Source: Mycobacterium sp. BK086 (lineage in GTDB: Bacteria; Actinomycetota; Actinomycetes; Mycobacteriales; Mycobacteriaceae). From it: a stretch of DNA of 64,000 nt. The notes beneath the pieces were generated by a model that saw only the letters and a program-made list of their open reading frames with translations, made no database searches and was not told the origin of the DNA. This document shows positions 26,445 to 34,722 of the stretch, piece after piece (within the stretch, counting starts at the first letter, position 1; each line of letters begins with the position of its first letter). Location of the stretch: NCBI GenBank assembly GCA_004362315.1, contig SNWL01000010.1, forward strand, positions 124,001 through 188,000. The letters run 5' to 3'. The position numbers and the translations under genes are program-made.

Positions 26445-27737
26445 TCAGTGCAGTGTCACGGTGGCGCCGTGCCCGGGCACGTGGGTGATACCGCGCCGTT
26501 TCATAGGCTCCGAGCGCTCGCTGGTGGGAACCACCGTGCAGCTGCCGAACAGAATGCCGAGCACGATGCGCATCTCGTGCTCGGCGAACGTAGCCCCTAA
26601 ACAGCGCCGAACACCACCACCGAACGGAATCCAGGTGTTGGCCCCTGGATTGTGCTCAAGGAAGCGCTGGGGCCGGAACTGATCTGGGCTGGGGTAGAGG
26701 TCGGGCCGGCGGTGCGTCAGATAGATCGACGGGACGACGTTCACTCCGGCCGGCAACTCGACACCGCCAATTTCGAGCGGCGCTTTCAGTCGCCGAGCGA
26801 CCAGTGACAGTACTGGCCGCAATCGCAGCGTCTCCTTGATTACTGCGTCGCGGAACTGATGGTCACCGGCGCGAATTTCCTCGACGAGCCGAGCCTGATC
26901 GTCGGGGTGACGAACTAGGCGTTCCACCACCCACGCCAGTGCGGTCGCCGTCGTATCGTGCCCGGCCAACAGCAGGGTCATCAGTTCGTCGCGGATCTCG
27001 ACATTGCTCATGGATTGGCCATCTTGGTGGCGGGTCCGCAACAGCACCGACAGTACGTCGCTGCGCTCCTCGAGATCGCCGCACCGGCGTCGCTCGTCGA
27101 TCTCGGCGTAGAGAAGGCGGTCCACATTGTGAAAAAGCTTGCGGATCAACGCAGCCCGCACCCTCCGTGGGCCGAGCACTAGCAGCACCTGTCCGGCCAC
27201 ACCTGCCGAAGCCGCGAGCGTGCGCACCAGCTCGGCGCGCAAGCTGTCCAGGCGTGCACCCTCTTTTAGTCCGAACACCACGCACAGGATGACCTCTAGC
27301 GTCAAAGACTGCATCAGCGGATGTAGACCGATCGGCTCACCGCGTGGCCAACCAGCGATCGCGGCTTGGGCGACGGCGGTCATCGTGTCGGTGTAGGACG
27401 TCAGATGGCTGCCGCGAAACGGCGGCATGAGCAGTCGGCGCTGTTCCATGTGGGCATCACCGTCGAGCAGCAGTACCGAGTTCGCGCCCACGAACGGGCG
27501 TAGGAAGCGATTCGCTTGTCCGGCGTGCAGCAGCTCCCGCGGCCCCGTGAAGACTTCCTTTACCGCGTCCGGATGCGAGACCATCACCCAGGGACGCTCA
27601 CCTGCCAGCCGTATCGTGAACGTGTCACCGTAACGAGCAGCGCATCGCTCCATAAAATCCCACGGACGAAAGATCCAGGCCGCTGTCTGAACGGCGACCG
27701 GAAGTCGAGGGCCGGGCGGCAAGACATCAAGGCCCAT
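26445..27737 (-). CDS. Cytochrome P450
   Basis: A 430-residue P450. All core motifs are present: AGHDTTA in the I helix, KETLRLRP (ExxR) in the K helix, and FGGGVRRCLG with the heme-ligating Cys379. There is no membrane anchor or fused reductase, so it depends on separate ferredoxin partners, which are not in this window. It resembles mycobacterial CYP138/CYP136-type enzymes by eye; substrate unknown. ATG 27737 is chosen because GGAGG lies 8 bases upstream; GTG 27746 is an alternative. It is flanked by two copies of the palindromic repeat, so it may be a cassette. Confidence 0.93.
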   Translation of the reverse strand: MGLDVLPPGPRLPVAVQTAAWIFRPWDFMERCAARYGDTFTIRLAGERPWVMVSHPDAVKEVFTGPRELLHAGQANRFLRPFVGANSVLLLDGDAHMEQRRLLMPPFRGSHLTSYTDTMTAVAQAAIAGWPRGEPIGLHPLMQSLTLEVILCVVFGLKEGARLDSLRAELVRTLAASAGVAGQVLLVLGPRRVRAALIRKLFHNVDRLLYAEIDERRRCGDLEERSDVLSVLLRTRHQDGQSMSNVEIRDELMTLLLAGHDTTATALAWVVERLVRHPDDQARLVEEIRAGDHQFRDAVIKETLRLRPVLSLVARRLKAPLEIGGVELPAGVNVVPSIYLTHRRPDLYPSPDQFRPQRFLEHNPGANTWIPFGGGVRRCLGATFAEHEMRIVLGILFGSCTVVPTSERSEPMKRRGITHVPGHGATVTLH

Positions 27738-27857
27738 CTCAGCCACCTCCGATTCGGGATGTAGTGAGGCTCGGCCGTGTCAGGCCTGCACGTAACTTAA
27801 CACAACTCTAAGAAAAATAAGAGGCATCTAAGTTCGATGCTGAGTTCAAGCGTGGGG

Positions 27858-27906
27858 TGTCCCGTTTCTAGAGAAACGAGGTCGATCACATCTTGTCCCA
27901 GATTCA
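27858..27906. repeat. Palindromic repeat copy 2 (between P450 and mycothiol-type enzyme)
   Basis: Best copy of the element. TCGTTTCTAGAGAAACGA type core (CCGTTTCTAGAGAAACGAGG here), then GTCGATCACATC, TTGTCCCAGATTCA. The adjacent 27738-27857 stretch is AT-rich with CTAAGAAAAATAAGAGG and probably holds the P450 promoter. Confidence 0.75.
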
Positions 27907-27926
27907 CGGCTCGCAACTCGGCTGAT

Positions 27927-28566
27927 TTATCGAATCAGCGCCACACCTTCACCCTCTAACTCGCTGCGCGCTTGAGCGGCGCGCCCGGTCATGGCCAGTA
28001 AGAGGCTCTCGCCGGTGCCGCGGAGTTCTGGGCCCCCGGCCGGTAGACCAGTCGATGTCGGTAGCAGTCAGCCTTAGCCCTCGGGTCTTCCACCCTCCTG
28101 CGATGACTGGGCTGATGCGTGCGTAACTCAATGCCGCCCGGAGGCGATCTTCGGGGATCGAACGAGGCAGTCCAAGGGGCCGGCGAATGTCTTGCTGATG
28201 CACAAGACACTCGATCAGTGCAACGCGGCCGCCATAGAGCGCTCCCGCGCCAGTTGGTTCGATCCCGCGGCGCATGAGTTCGACCAGCTGCAGCGGACCC
28301 ACTGACTTGAAGCTCGTTAGCCCCTGAGCATTGAGACGGTCGACGTGGCCTTGCGCATGGAACAGATTGACCGCGAGCCGGGATCGGCTCTGCGCGAGGT
28401 ACGCGACGGTATGAGCAACGACGTCGCGCACACTCCACCCGTGACACAGGCTGGGCTGACACCACTGCTCAGCATTCAAGCCGGCCAGCATCTCCGCGAA
28501 GTCAGCGCGCTCATGTTTAGCGAGTAACCGAACCCGAGCCATGCCATGAGTGTCCGACATGGACAA
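27927..28566 (-). pseudogene. Mycothiol-dependent maleylpyruvate-isomerase-like enzyme, frameshifted
   Basis: The N-terminal 170 residues match the TIGR03083-type family (LLAKHERADFAEMLAGLNAE, PSLCHGWSVRDVVAHTVAYL, QQDIRRPLGLPR), mycothiol-dependent enzymes that bind a metal through a DinB-like bundle. After TDIDWSTGRGP the frame changes: reading one base less in a run of five C (28033-28037) gives ELRGTGESLLLAMTGRAAQ, the expected conserved end, with a stop at 27927. As written, the frame ends at 27949 with an unrelated Arg-rich tail. Either the gene is broken or the sequence has one extra C. The reaction of this member is unknown. Confidence 0.8.
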
Positions 28567-28592
28567 CCGAGGTCAAGCATCCAAGTCCCGCA

Positions 28593-28636
28593 CGTCTCAT
28601 TTCTACAGATTTGAGAGCGGTCACATCCTGTCCTCA
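28593..28636. repeat. Palindromic repeat copy 3 (between mycothiol-type enzyme and nitroreductase)
   Basis: CGTCTCATTTCTACAG, then ATTTGAGAGCGGTCACATCC and TGTCCTCA. The right half of the palindrome is degraded (ATTTGAG instead of AAACGAG), but the flanking GGTCACATCCTGTCC matches copy 2. Confidence 0.7.
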
Positions 28637-28704
28637 GGACGCGCCGGACACGGTGACCACGCTGGCGTACCTACAAGTGGGGCTTCCCGTAGCAGACTTG
28701 CCCG

Positions 28705-29099
28705 ATGGCATACCTGAAGCCGTCGTGGTTTACGAAGAAGTTGAGCAGCATGATGGCTGCGAGCAATATTGCGGAGAGGTTGACTGTCACGAGGCGGGTC
28801 AGTGGCGGTCCCCAAGAGGTCGCGGTACCACCGTCGTTGTCGAAGGCGTGAGGTACGTGCTGTCAACCCGTGGCGAAAGCCAGTGGGTGAAGAACGTGCG
28901 GGCTAACCCCAACGTGACCCTCACGATCAATGGTGAGTCCACTGCGTACACCGCGACCGAGGTGCCGGTTGGTGAGCGGGCACCCATCATCGCAGCGTTC
29001 GAACCGCAATTCGGGAAGCTGATAGTCGGCCGGTACTTCGTCAAGCTGCCCGATGCCGCAGATCACCCCGCCTTCGCGCTCGTTCCGAGATCTGTGTGA
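28705..29099 (+). pseudogene. Deazaflavin-dependent nitroreductase (Ddn-like), frameshifted
   Basis: From ATG 28705 the frame reads MAYLKPSWFTKKLSSMMAAS, then IAERLTVTRRVSGGPQEVAV, which is the F420-dependent Ddn-family N-terminus. It then runs into a stop in this frame. The other frame from about 28830 reads VVVEGVRYVLSTRGESQWVK, then NVRANPNVTLTINGES, the matching C-terminal half, to the stop at 29099. One base is missing or two are extra around 28827-28832. If intact it would be about 130 residues and bind F420 to reduce quinones or nitro compounds. A longer frame from 28611 covers only the second half. Confidence 0.8.
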
Positions 29100-29140
29100 C
29101 GAGCACCGGGAACGGCAAGCCGGGTGGACTGACGTGCGGC

Positions 29141-29168
29141 TCGTCTCACTTGTGGAGAAACGAGACGG
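29141..29168. repeat. Palindromic repeat copy 4
   Basis: TCGTCTCACTTGTGGAGAAA followed by CGAGACGG. Same core as the other copies but without a good match to the GGTCACATCCTGTCC flank. Confidence 0.65.
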
Positions 29169-29211
29169 CCGCTCGCGTCGACATTTGAGGTCGCATAGTG
29201 TCAGGTCGCGC

Positions 29212-29250
29212 AGTCTCATTTCTTGTCCCACATCCCGTGTCTCAGATCCT
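29212..29250. repeat. Palindromic repeat copy 5, partial
   Basis: AGTCTCATTTCTTGTCCCAC, then CCGTGTCTCAGATCC. The left half of the palindrome is joined directly to the TGTCCCA flank, so the right half is deleted. Together with copy 4 it occupies the 337-base gap 29100-29435, in which I see no gene. Confidence 0.6.
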
Positions 29251-29435
29251 CGATGTCGGAGGTCAATGAGACGGTAGTGGCGTGACAACGATTCGCAAGT
29301 GGTCATGACGCTTTCGCGCTCATCGTCCTGCGTGGCATGACTCTGGGCAATTCCCCACGCGACGTCAGCTGACCTCCCGGTTCTTTGCCTCGATGACCGT
29401 AGCTGAGCGAGTATCGCGCCCCTAACGTCGCTGTT

Positions 29436-29858
29436 ATGACCGACAGATTTTCGGGACTCCCGACCCGTGCCGAGGCGGTCTTCGCCATGGAACCCGCGGC
29501 AACGTTACTGAATCTTGTTGACCTGCTGGTGAAATCGCATACGGCTTACGCGAGGGTGGCGACGCAGACCCACAAGGTCCACGCAGAAGGCCTCACCCTC
29601 TCCGATCCCACGGGGCGAGTGGCCGCCGCGGCCGAGCGTTTCCATCACCAGTACTTGGAAGAGGCGCTTCCCAGTCTGATCGCGAGCCTTCAGTTGACGG
29701 CTGAAGTCGTTCGGAGTTTCGGGCTTGGGCCGTGCCGGGTCGATGACCCTGTGGAAGCCGCGATCTGGAACAACAAGTGGTTCGTCTACGTCGATCAACT
29801 GCGCCCGAGATTGCCGGCGCCGCCGCCCACTGAAGACCGCGGCACCGGCGGACGATGA
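29436..29858 (+). CDS. Hypothetical protein
   Basis: A 140-residue soluble protein starting at ATG 29436. The sequence is mostly helical (LNLVDLLVKSHTAYARVATQ; RFHHQYLEEALPSLIASLQL), with a conserved-looking WNNKWFVYVDQLRPR near the end. No signal peptide, membrane segment or catalytic motif was recognised. Its base composition is like neighbouring accessory genes. It may be an isolated cargo gene at the edge of the T4SS block. Confidence 0.55.
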   Translation: MTDRFSGLPTRAEAVFAMEPAATLLNLVDLLVKSHTAYARVATQTHKVHAEGLTLSDPTGRVAAAAERFHHQYLEEALPSLIASLQLTAEVVRSFGLGPCRVDDPVEAAIWNNKWFVYVDQLRPRLPAPPPTEDRGTGGR

Positions 29859-30012
29859 GACCCGCATCTCCGCGCCGCACGCCGGGGTGCGGCCGAACGA
29901 CATCAGTGGTTCCACACAATGCGCGACGGGGAAGCCATTGTTGTTACATACCAGCGGATTCCGGTGATTCACCGCAGAAGCCCGGCCTCCCCTTCGCCGA
30001 ACTTCTGAACGC

Positions 30013-30192
30013 CTACCAACTCGCCAACGGGTAATCCGGTGAGACATCAGCGCTCGTTACCGAAGTTTCTGCGCCGTCGACGATGCCCTCAACCCACGAC
30101 ACCACCCCACCGACCACCTGAACGATCAGCCATCCCGCGCCCAGTAGCGCGACGACCAACCCGCTGAGCCACGGCCCGCGGCGGGTACTCAC
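30013..30192 (-). CDS. Small membrane protein coupled to the T4 coupling ATPase
   Basis: A 59-residue protein with one strong membrane helix (GLVVALLGAGWLIVQVVGGV, about residues 11-30) and a polar tail. The start GTG overlaps the stop of the coupling ATPase gene as GTGA, so it is translationally coupled to it. The frame ends at a TAG at 30013. Such small membrane subunits are common in T4SS operons. No family recognised. The 29859-30012 stretch past it shows nothing. Confidence 0.65.
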   Translation of the reverse strand: MSTRRGPWLSGLVVALLGAGWLIVQVVGGVVSWVEGIVDGAETSVTSADVSPDYPLASW

Positions 30193-31604
30193 CGCGACTC
30201 CCGCATCACAGCCACCGCACGCCGATGCCGAGAAGCCAGACCGACTAGTCCCGAGTGAGACGCTTCCCCGGAAGCGCTGCCTCGCAACGAAGCCCGCGCC
30301 GCCGTGTCGTAGAGGTCAACGAACGTCGACCAGTCCGGCAGTTCGGTGCACACCCCGGCCGTGCCGCGGATCACCAGCCGGGCGTGATCGGTGTTCTGCG
30401 GCAGCAGCCGACGGTAATCCAGCGTGCTCCCCAGTTGGGAGGACAGCGTTTTCGCCCCCGACGCCTGATCGAAAGACTCCTGACGGCGCGTCGTCTGCAA
30501 CGTCCACTCCTCGGCGCGCTGCAACATCTCCATCTCGGCGGCGCCGAACATGATCAGCGCGGCCGGGAAGGTGTCCCGCAGTTCCCGGGCATACGCGTTG
30601 CCGTAGACGGTATCGAGCTGGCTGGAAGCCTGCACCGACACCACGAAGTTCACCCCCAGCCCACGGCCCTCACTGATGTGGCGGCGCAGCGCCGGCATCG
30701 GCGCCACATTGGCGGCCTCATCGATCACGATCAACAACCGGTGATACATCTCGTGCCGCGCGGTCTTGGCCCGCCACACCTTCACCAGGTGTTCCAGCAG
30801 CGTCACCGCCGCTCCGGCGATCGACCCTTCCGCCGGCGACAACACGTACACCGTCGCAGCGGGGTCAGCCAGCAGCGACTCGTCGAACACCGGATGCTCA
30901 ACGCCGCGCAACGCCAACCGCATCCACGGCATCACCGCCTTGCGCATCGTCAATGCGATGCTGTCCCGCTGACGCGGATCCATCGCCAGCGTGCGCAACA
31001 ACGCGTTGCGGAACAACGGTTTTCCCCGCACGATGTCGGCGGCCATCCGCCAACTCGGCTCCAGGCTCAGCTGCCGGCCCGGTCCGGCGTCGAGATCGAG
31101 GTTGTCCACCGCCAACAGCACCCAGCCGATGCCTGCGTTATTGCCACGCGGGGATGCCGCATACAGCATCGCCGCCAGCGGACCCTCGGTGTTGGACTCC
31201 CAGATCCCGGCGTCCGAGACCTGGTCGGCACCCGACCCGAGCCCGACCGCCGACATCTGCATCATGGTGTTCGCCACGGTCACCGCCTGATCCGGGGTGC
31301 GGATCAGCGCGGTCGGGTCAAACGAGCGCGCCGGCACACCGGGATAATCAGCGTCATAGTCCGGGCGCAGATCAACCAGTGCCGACGGGCCGCCACGGCG
31401 GGTCATCACCAGCTGCATCAGATCGTCCTTGCTGCTGACCACAATGACGGGCCCGCCCCACAGCACCGCCGCGGGCGCGAGAACCCTTCGGGTCTTACCG
31501 GTTTCGGTCGGCGCCGACACCAGCACATGGGCCGCCGAGGACGCCACCATACGCACACCACCTTCTCCGCGCACGAAACCGCAATACGGGGTGGCGCTAC
31601 CCAT
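30189..31604 (-). CDS. T4SS coupling ATPase (VirD4/TraG type), soluble part
   Basis: A 471-residue ATPase. Walker A SAPTETGKT (30-38), Walker B RLLIVIDEAANVAPM and the C-terminal QLDTVYGNAYARE segment match TraG/VirD4-type coupling proteins, which feed the relaxase-DNA complex to the T4SS. The usual N-terminal membrane part is absent. The gene directly upstream, overlapping by 8 bases, encodes a membrane protein that could supply it. The C-terminus is Ser/Arg-rich. ATG 31604 is the only start consistent with the Walker A position. The operon runs membrane protein, ATPase, small membrane protein. Confidence 0.9.
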   Translation of the reverse strand: MGSATPYCGFVRGEGGVRMVASSAAHVLVSAPTETGKTRRVLAPAAVLWGGPVIVVSSKDDLMQLVMTRRGGPSALVDLRPDYDADYPGVPARSFDPTALIRTPDQAVTVANTMMQMSAVGLGSGADQVSDAGIWESNTEGPLAAMLYAASPRGNNAGIGWVLLAVDNLDLDAGPGRQLSLEPSWRMAADIVRGKPLFRNALLRTLAMDPRQRDSIALTMRKAVMPWMRLALRGVEHPVFDESLLADPAATVYVLSPAEGSIAGAAVTLLEHLVKVWRAKTARHEMYHRLLIVIDEAANVAPMPALRRHISEGRGLGVNFVVSVQASSQLDTVYGNAYARELRDTFPAALIMFGAAEMEMLQRAEEWTLQTTRRQESFDQASGAKTLSSQLGSTLDYRRLLPQNTDHARLVIRGTAGVCTELPDWSTFVDLYDTAARASLRGSASGEASHSGLVGLASRHRRAVAVMRESR

Positions 31605-32262
31605 CCCGCATCTCCGGGCGCGACGGGGTGCGTTCTCCGGGCGGATCGGGCGGCGCCAAGGCGAACACGCCCGGTCCCGTCAAATCGTTGGCAGCCCAGC
31701 CGAAATCGACAGTGTCGTGGCCGGATACCGGCCGCATCGGCCACCAGTCCCGCGCCCCGCCGACCGCCAGCCAGCCCTCGAGGATGCCGTACATCCCGGC
31801 GGCCAGCAGCGTGGCCGGCAACTGGGCCAGCAGCCACGGCACCAGCAGCGCAGTGCCCAACGTTGGCCCGGGCCTGTACAGCAACGGCACCGGCACGCCC
31901 ACTACTACCGCCGCCCACAGCAGCGCCGCCACCGGATAGGACCGCAACGTCATCGGGATCAGCCCCACGATGGCCCCGTAGAGCAGCCGCCCCACCGGCC
32001 AGCCGATCGGCGCCAGCAGCGCGACGGTACCCACGATCAGCGCGTCGACAGCGGCGTACGGGGTGTGTGCTCCGCGCAGCAGCAGCGGATGCATAACGTC
32101 GTCGTCGGCCGGGTCGACCCGGGCGCCGCTGCGCTCGCCCGCGCGGTCCCGCATCGTGCGGGCCAGCAGCTCGGCGCGGCGCTTCTGGAACAGAAAGCTG
32201 TGCTGATGGCGCGCGATCCACCGCCGCCGCACATCATCGAACCGGTCAGGCGCGCAGGTCAC
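31597..32262 (-). CDS. T4SS membrane protein upstream of the coupling ATPase
   Basis: A 221-residue protein from GTG 32262. The first 60 residues are cytosolic and charged; then at least three membrane segments are visible (AVDALIVGTVALLAPIGWPV, YPVAALLWAAVVVGVPVPLL, LGTALLVPWLLAQLPATLLA). The end, after a DWWPMRPVSGHDTVDFGWAA segment, is a Pro-rich cytosolic tail. The 3' end overlaps the coupling ATPase start by 8 bases. Its place suggests the membrane half of a split VirD4. Function otherwise unknown. It is divergent from the VirB8/VirB4 operon. Confidence 0.75.
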   Translation of the reverse strand: MTCAPDRFDDVRRRWIARHQHSFLFQKRRAELLARTMRDRAGERSGARVDPADDDVMHPLLLRGAHTPYAAVDALIVGTVALLAPIGWPVGRLLYGAIVGLIPMTLRSYPVAALLWAAVVVGVPVPLLYRPGPTLGTALLVPWLLAQLPATLLAAGMYGILEGWLAVGGARDWWPMRPVSGHDTVDFGWAANDLTGPGVFALAPPDPPGERTPSRPEMRDG

Positions 32263-32452
32263 CGCGACCCACCCCCCGGAGCTGGAAGGGGCAGGACGGC
32301 AGCGTCATTCGCGATCGGATCAGAAGATGCGGCACCACGGGGTTCTGGCGAGTCACGCGCTTACGCTAACGCCGCGCGGATCGCTCAGCTATGGCCGTCG
32401 CACAACGATCGCGGCGGCGTTTAGCTGAGGGTGATCCCGATCAGGAGCCGCC
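32263..32452. promoter_or_regulatory. Divergent promoter region between the two T4SS operons
   Basis: 190 bases separating the leftward coupling-ATPase operon from the rightward VirB8/VirB4 operon. AGGAG 5 bases before GTG 32453 is the ribosome site of the right-hand operon. No clear palindrome is visible; both promoters should be here. Confidence 0.5.
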
Positions 32453-33481
32453 GTGACCAGCACCCCACACCAGCCGACCCTGCCCGTGTCGTCGGACTGG
32501 GCCGACGACACCGCAGCGTGGCTGGACACCCTGGACGGCGGCATGCGCTCCATCGATCCGCTCTTCGACGACGGCGACCCCACCGAGTACGACATCCTCG
32601 ACCTGGACGACGAACGCCGGACCCTCGACCTGGCCGCCGTCTTCGACGACCACCACCCGCGCGCCACGGCTGACGACGACACACCCTCCGCGCCGCCCGC
32701 CAATCCGCCCGCACCCGAAGACTTCCCGCGCATCCTCGAGCCGCGCTTCAACAAAGCCGTGGCACTGGGCTTCGGTGCCGTCACCACGGTCGTCGCCGTG
32801 ATCGTCACCGTGACACTGCTGGTCCTGCGTCCCGACGACCCGGCACCGTCCGACACCGTGGTCGCCGCCACCCGGATCAGTGTCGCCCCCGCACCCAGCA
32901 GCACCGCCGCTCCCGACACCACCGCCGACACCCCGATCCCCTACACCGCGTCCGCGTCATGCCTGCCCGGATCCACCGCCGCTCAAGCCGTCGCCGGCAC
33001 CGACCCCACCCGGGCGTGGGTGTGCGTGCGCGGCGGCGTCGACGGCCAGGTCCTCACCCTCGATCTGGGCCGCACCATGGTGATCACCGCGGTATCCATC
33101 ACCCCGGGCTGGCCGGCCGCCGACCCCACCGGCGCCGACCAGTGGACCGCCCACCGCGTGGTCACCCGCGCGCAGTGGATCCTCAACGACGACGCCACCA
33201 CGGTCCTCACCCAGGACACCGGCAATGTCCGCGGCGACGCCGTGCAGCCGCTGCCCAACCACGGCGTGCTGGCCTCCAAACTCACCATGATCGTGCTGCA
33301 AACCTCCCGCGCCCCCGCCGACACCACCAGCAGCACCCCCACCACATCCGGCGGCGGCCTGCTCGACGACGTCCTCGCCCCGGTCACCGCAGCCGCCCCC
33401 AGCCCAGCGGCCGGCACCGACCCGGCCGACGCCACCTTCGCCGTCGCCAGCATCAAAATCCTCGGCCACGCCCCCCAATAG
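32453..33481 (+). CDS. T4SS membrane-anchored protein with extracellular discoidin-like domain
   Basis: A 342-residue protein. Residues 1-100 are acidic and disordered, then a single membrane helix (about 101-123, VALGFGAVTTVVAVIVTVTL). Outside is a Ser/Thr/Pro-rich linker and then CLPGSTAAQAVAGTDPTRAW plus VLTLDLGRTMVITAVSITPG, a pattern of F5/8 type C (discoidin)-like beta-sandwiches. This could bind cell-wall sugars or help contact the recipient; inferred. It is the first gene of the VirB8/VirB4/VirB6 operon. Confidence 0.7.
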   Translation: MTSTPHQPTLPVSSDWADDTAAWLDTLDGGMRSIDPLFDDGDPTEYDILDLDDERRTLDLAAVFDDHHPRATADDDTPSAPPANPPAPEDFPRILEPRFNKAVALGFGAVTTVVAVIVTVTLLVLRPDDPAPSDTVVAATRISVAPAPSSTAAPDTTADTPIPYTASASCLPGSTAAQAVAGTDPTRAWVCVRGGVDGQVLTLDLGRTMVITAVSITPGWPAADPTGADQWTAHRVVTRAQWILNDDATTVLTQDTGNVRGDAVQPLPNHGVLASKLTMIVLQTSRAPADTTSSTPTTSGGGLLDDVLAPVTAAAPSPAAGTDPADATFAVASIKILGHAPQ

Positions 33482-33505
33482 CCCACCGCCACCAAAGGAT
33501 CCGCC

Positions 33506-34426
33506 ATGCTCACCACCACCTGGCGTCGCCGCCTCGACACCCTGCACACCGGCGCCCGCCGCATTGGGCTGGCCGTCGGCGTCACCTCCTGCAGCGTGGT
33601 CGCCGCCACCACCATCTGGGGCTGGCTGTTCCAAACGCCGCCCGACATCGCCATCCCCGCCCGCAGCGCGGTCAACCGAGCCCTGCTGGCCGGCAGCTTC
33701 GCCCAGGACTGTGTGGTCAAACTCCTCACCGCCACCCAAACCCAGCCCCACACCCTCGACGACTGCTGGGCCCCACCCGAGCACGCCCGGCTGCCCACCA
33801 CCCCCGCGATGCTCGTCGAGTCCCCCGCCATCGCGGCGGTCACCCTGCAAGACGACCGCGGTGACGCCCAGCAGTGGAGCGTCGTCATCGTCGTTTCCCA
33901 ACGCCCGTATGCCAGCGCCACCCCGCACACCGCCTGCTACCGGCTGGCCGTGCTGTACAGCCGCTACGGGCTACGCGCCCCGCTACGACCCGCCCAAGTC
34001 AACTGCCCCGGACCCGGCGCCGACATCGCCCTGCACTACCCCGTCACCATCGCCCCGCACACCACCCTGGCCGACACCGTCAGCGGCTTCCTCACCGCGT
34101 ACCTGACCGGCACCGGTGGCCTGGAACGCTACGCCACCCCAACCTCGGGGCTGCTCCCGCTGACCGGCTACCGCGGCGCCACCCTCACCAAACTCGTTGC
34201 CGAGCACACCGTTCCCGACCACGACACCCCACCCGAGGGCACCACCGTGCCCGCCATCGCCACCGCCGAGCTGACCAGCACCCAGTTCACCCCGCTGCTG
34301 CTCGACTTCCCGATGACGCTGGCCGTCACCGGCGGCCGGTGGATGGTGGCGGGTCTCGACCTGGCACCCCAGCTGGCGCCCGGCGCCGAACTGATCCCGG
34401 TCGTCCCGGGCTCCAACCCCCGCTAA
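33506..34426 (+). CDS. VirB8/TcpC-like T4SS subunit
   Basis: A 306-residue protein with an N-terminal cytosolic part and one membrane helix (about 20-40). The outer part contains two NTF2-like stretches (PHTTLADTVSGFLTAYLTGT; FTPLLLDFPMTLAVTGGRWM), as in TcpC, the VirB8-like protein of Gram-positive conjugation systems. VirB8-like subunits form the periplasmic or outer face of the channel. It sits between the discoidin-like gene and the small membrane gene, all in one direction with gaps of 20-25 bases. Confidence 0.75.
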   Translation: MLTTTWRRRLDTLHTGARRIGLAVGVTSCSVVAATTIWGWLFQTPPDIAIPARSAVNRALLAGSFAQDCVVKLLTATQTQPHTLDDCWAPPEHARLPTTPAMLVESPAIAAVTLQDDRGDAQQWSVVIVVSQRPYASATPHTACYRLAVLYSRYGLRAPLRPAQVNCPGPGADIALHYPVTIAPHTTLADTVSGFLTAYLTGTGGLERYATPTSGLLPLTGYRGATLTKLVAEHTVPDHDTPPEGTTVPAIATAELTSTQFTPLLLDFPMTLAVTGGRWMVAGLDLAPQLAPGAELIPVVPGSNPR

Positions 34427-34449
34427 CCGACACCAGGAGAACGCCTCTC

Positions 34450-34722
34450 ATGACCACCACCGTGCTCGCCGCCACCGACCTGGTGTCCGGCTCCCGCACC
34501 CTCTACAGCCTCGGCGTCACCGTGCTGGTGGTGCTGATCCTCCTCGGCGCCGGCGCCCGGGCGGCCGCCGCGTTCTTCGGCGGGCGCATCGGCGAAACCG
34601 TCGGCTGGGCCGTCATCGGCGTGATCGTCGCCGTCATCGTCGGCTCCGGCTACGCCATCTACGTCTCGGCCAAACGCACCACCGACCAAACCGGCATCAC
34701 CACCGGCCAATTCGGCCAATGA
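34450..34722 (+). CDS. Small T4SS membrane protein (VirB2/VirB3-like position)
   Basis: A 90-residue protein from ATG 34450 with AGGAG upstream. Two membrane helices are visible (SLGVTVLVVLILLGAGARAA; TVGWAVIGVIVAVIVGSGYA). In Gram-positive T4SS operons a protein of this size before VirB4 often fills the VirB2 or VirB3 role, but its sequence does not settle which. Its stop overlaps the VirB4 start (ATGA). Confidence 0.7.
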   Translation: MTTTVLAATDLVSGSRTLYSLGVTVLVVLILLGAGARAAAAFFGGRIGETVGWAVIGVIVAVIVGSGYAIYVSAKRTTDQTGITTGQFGQ

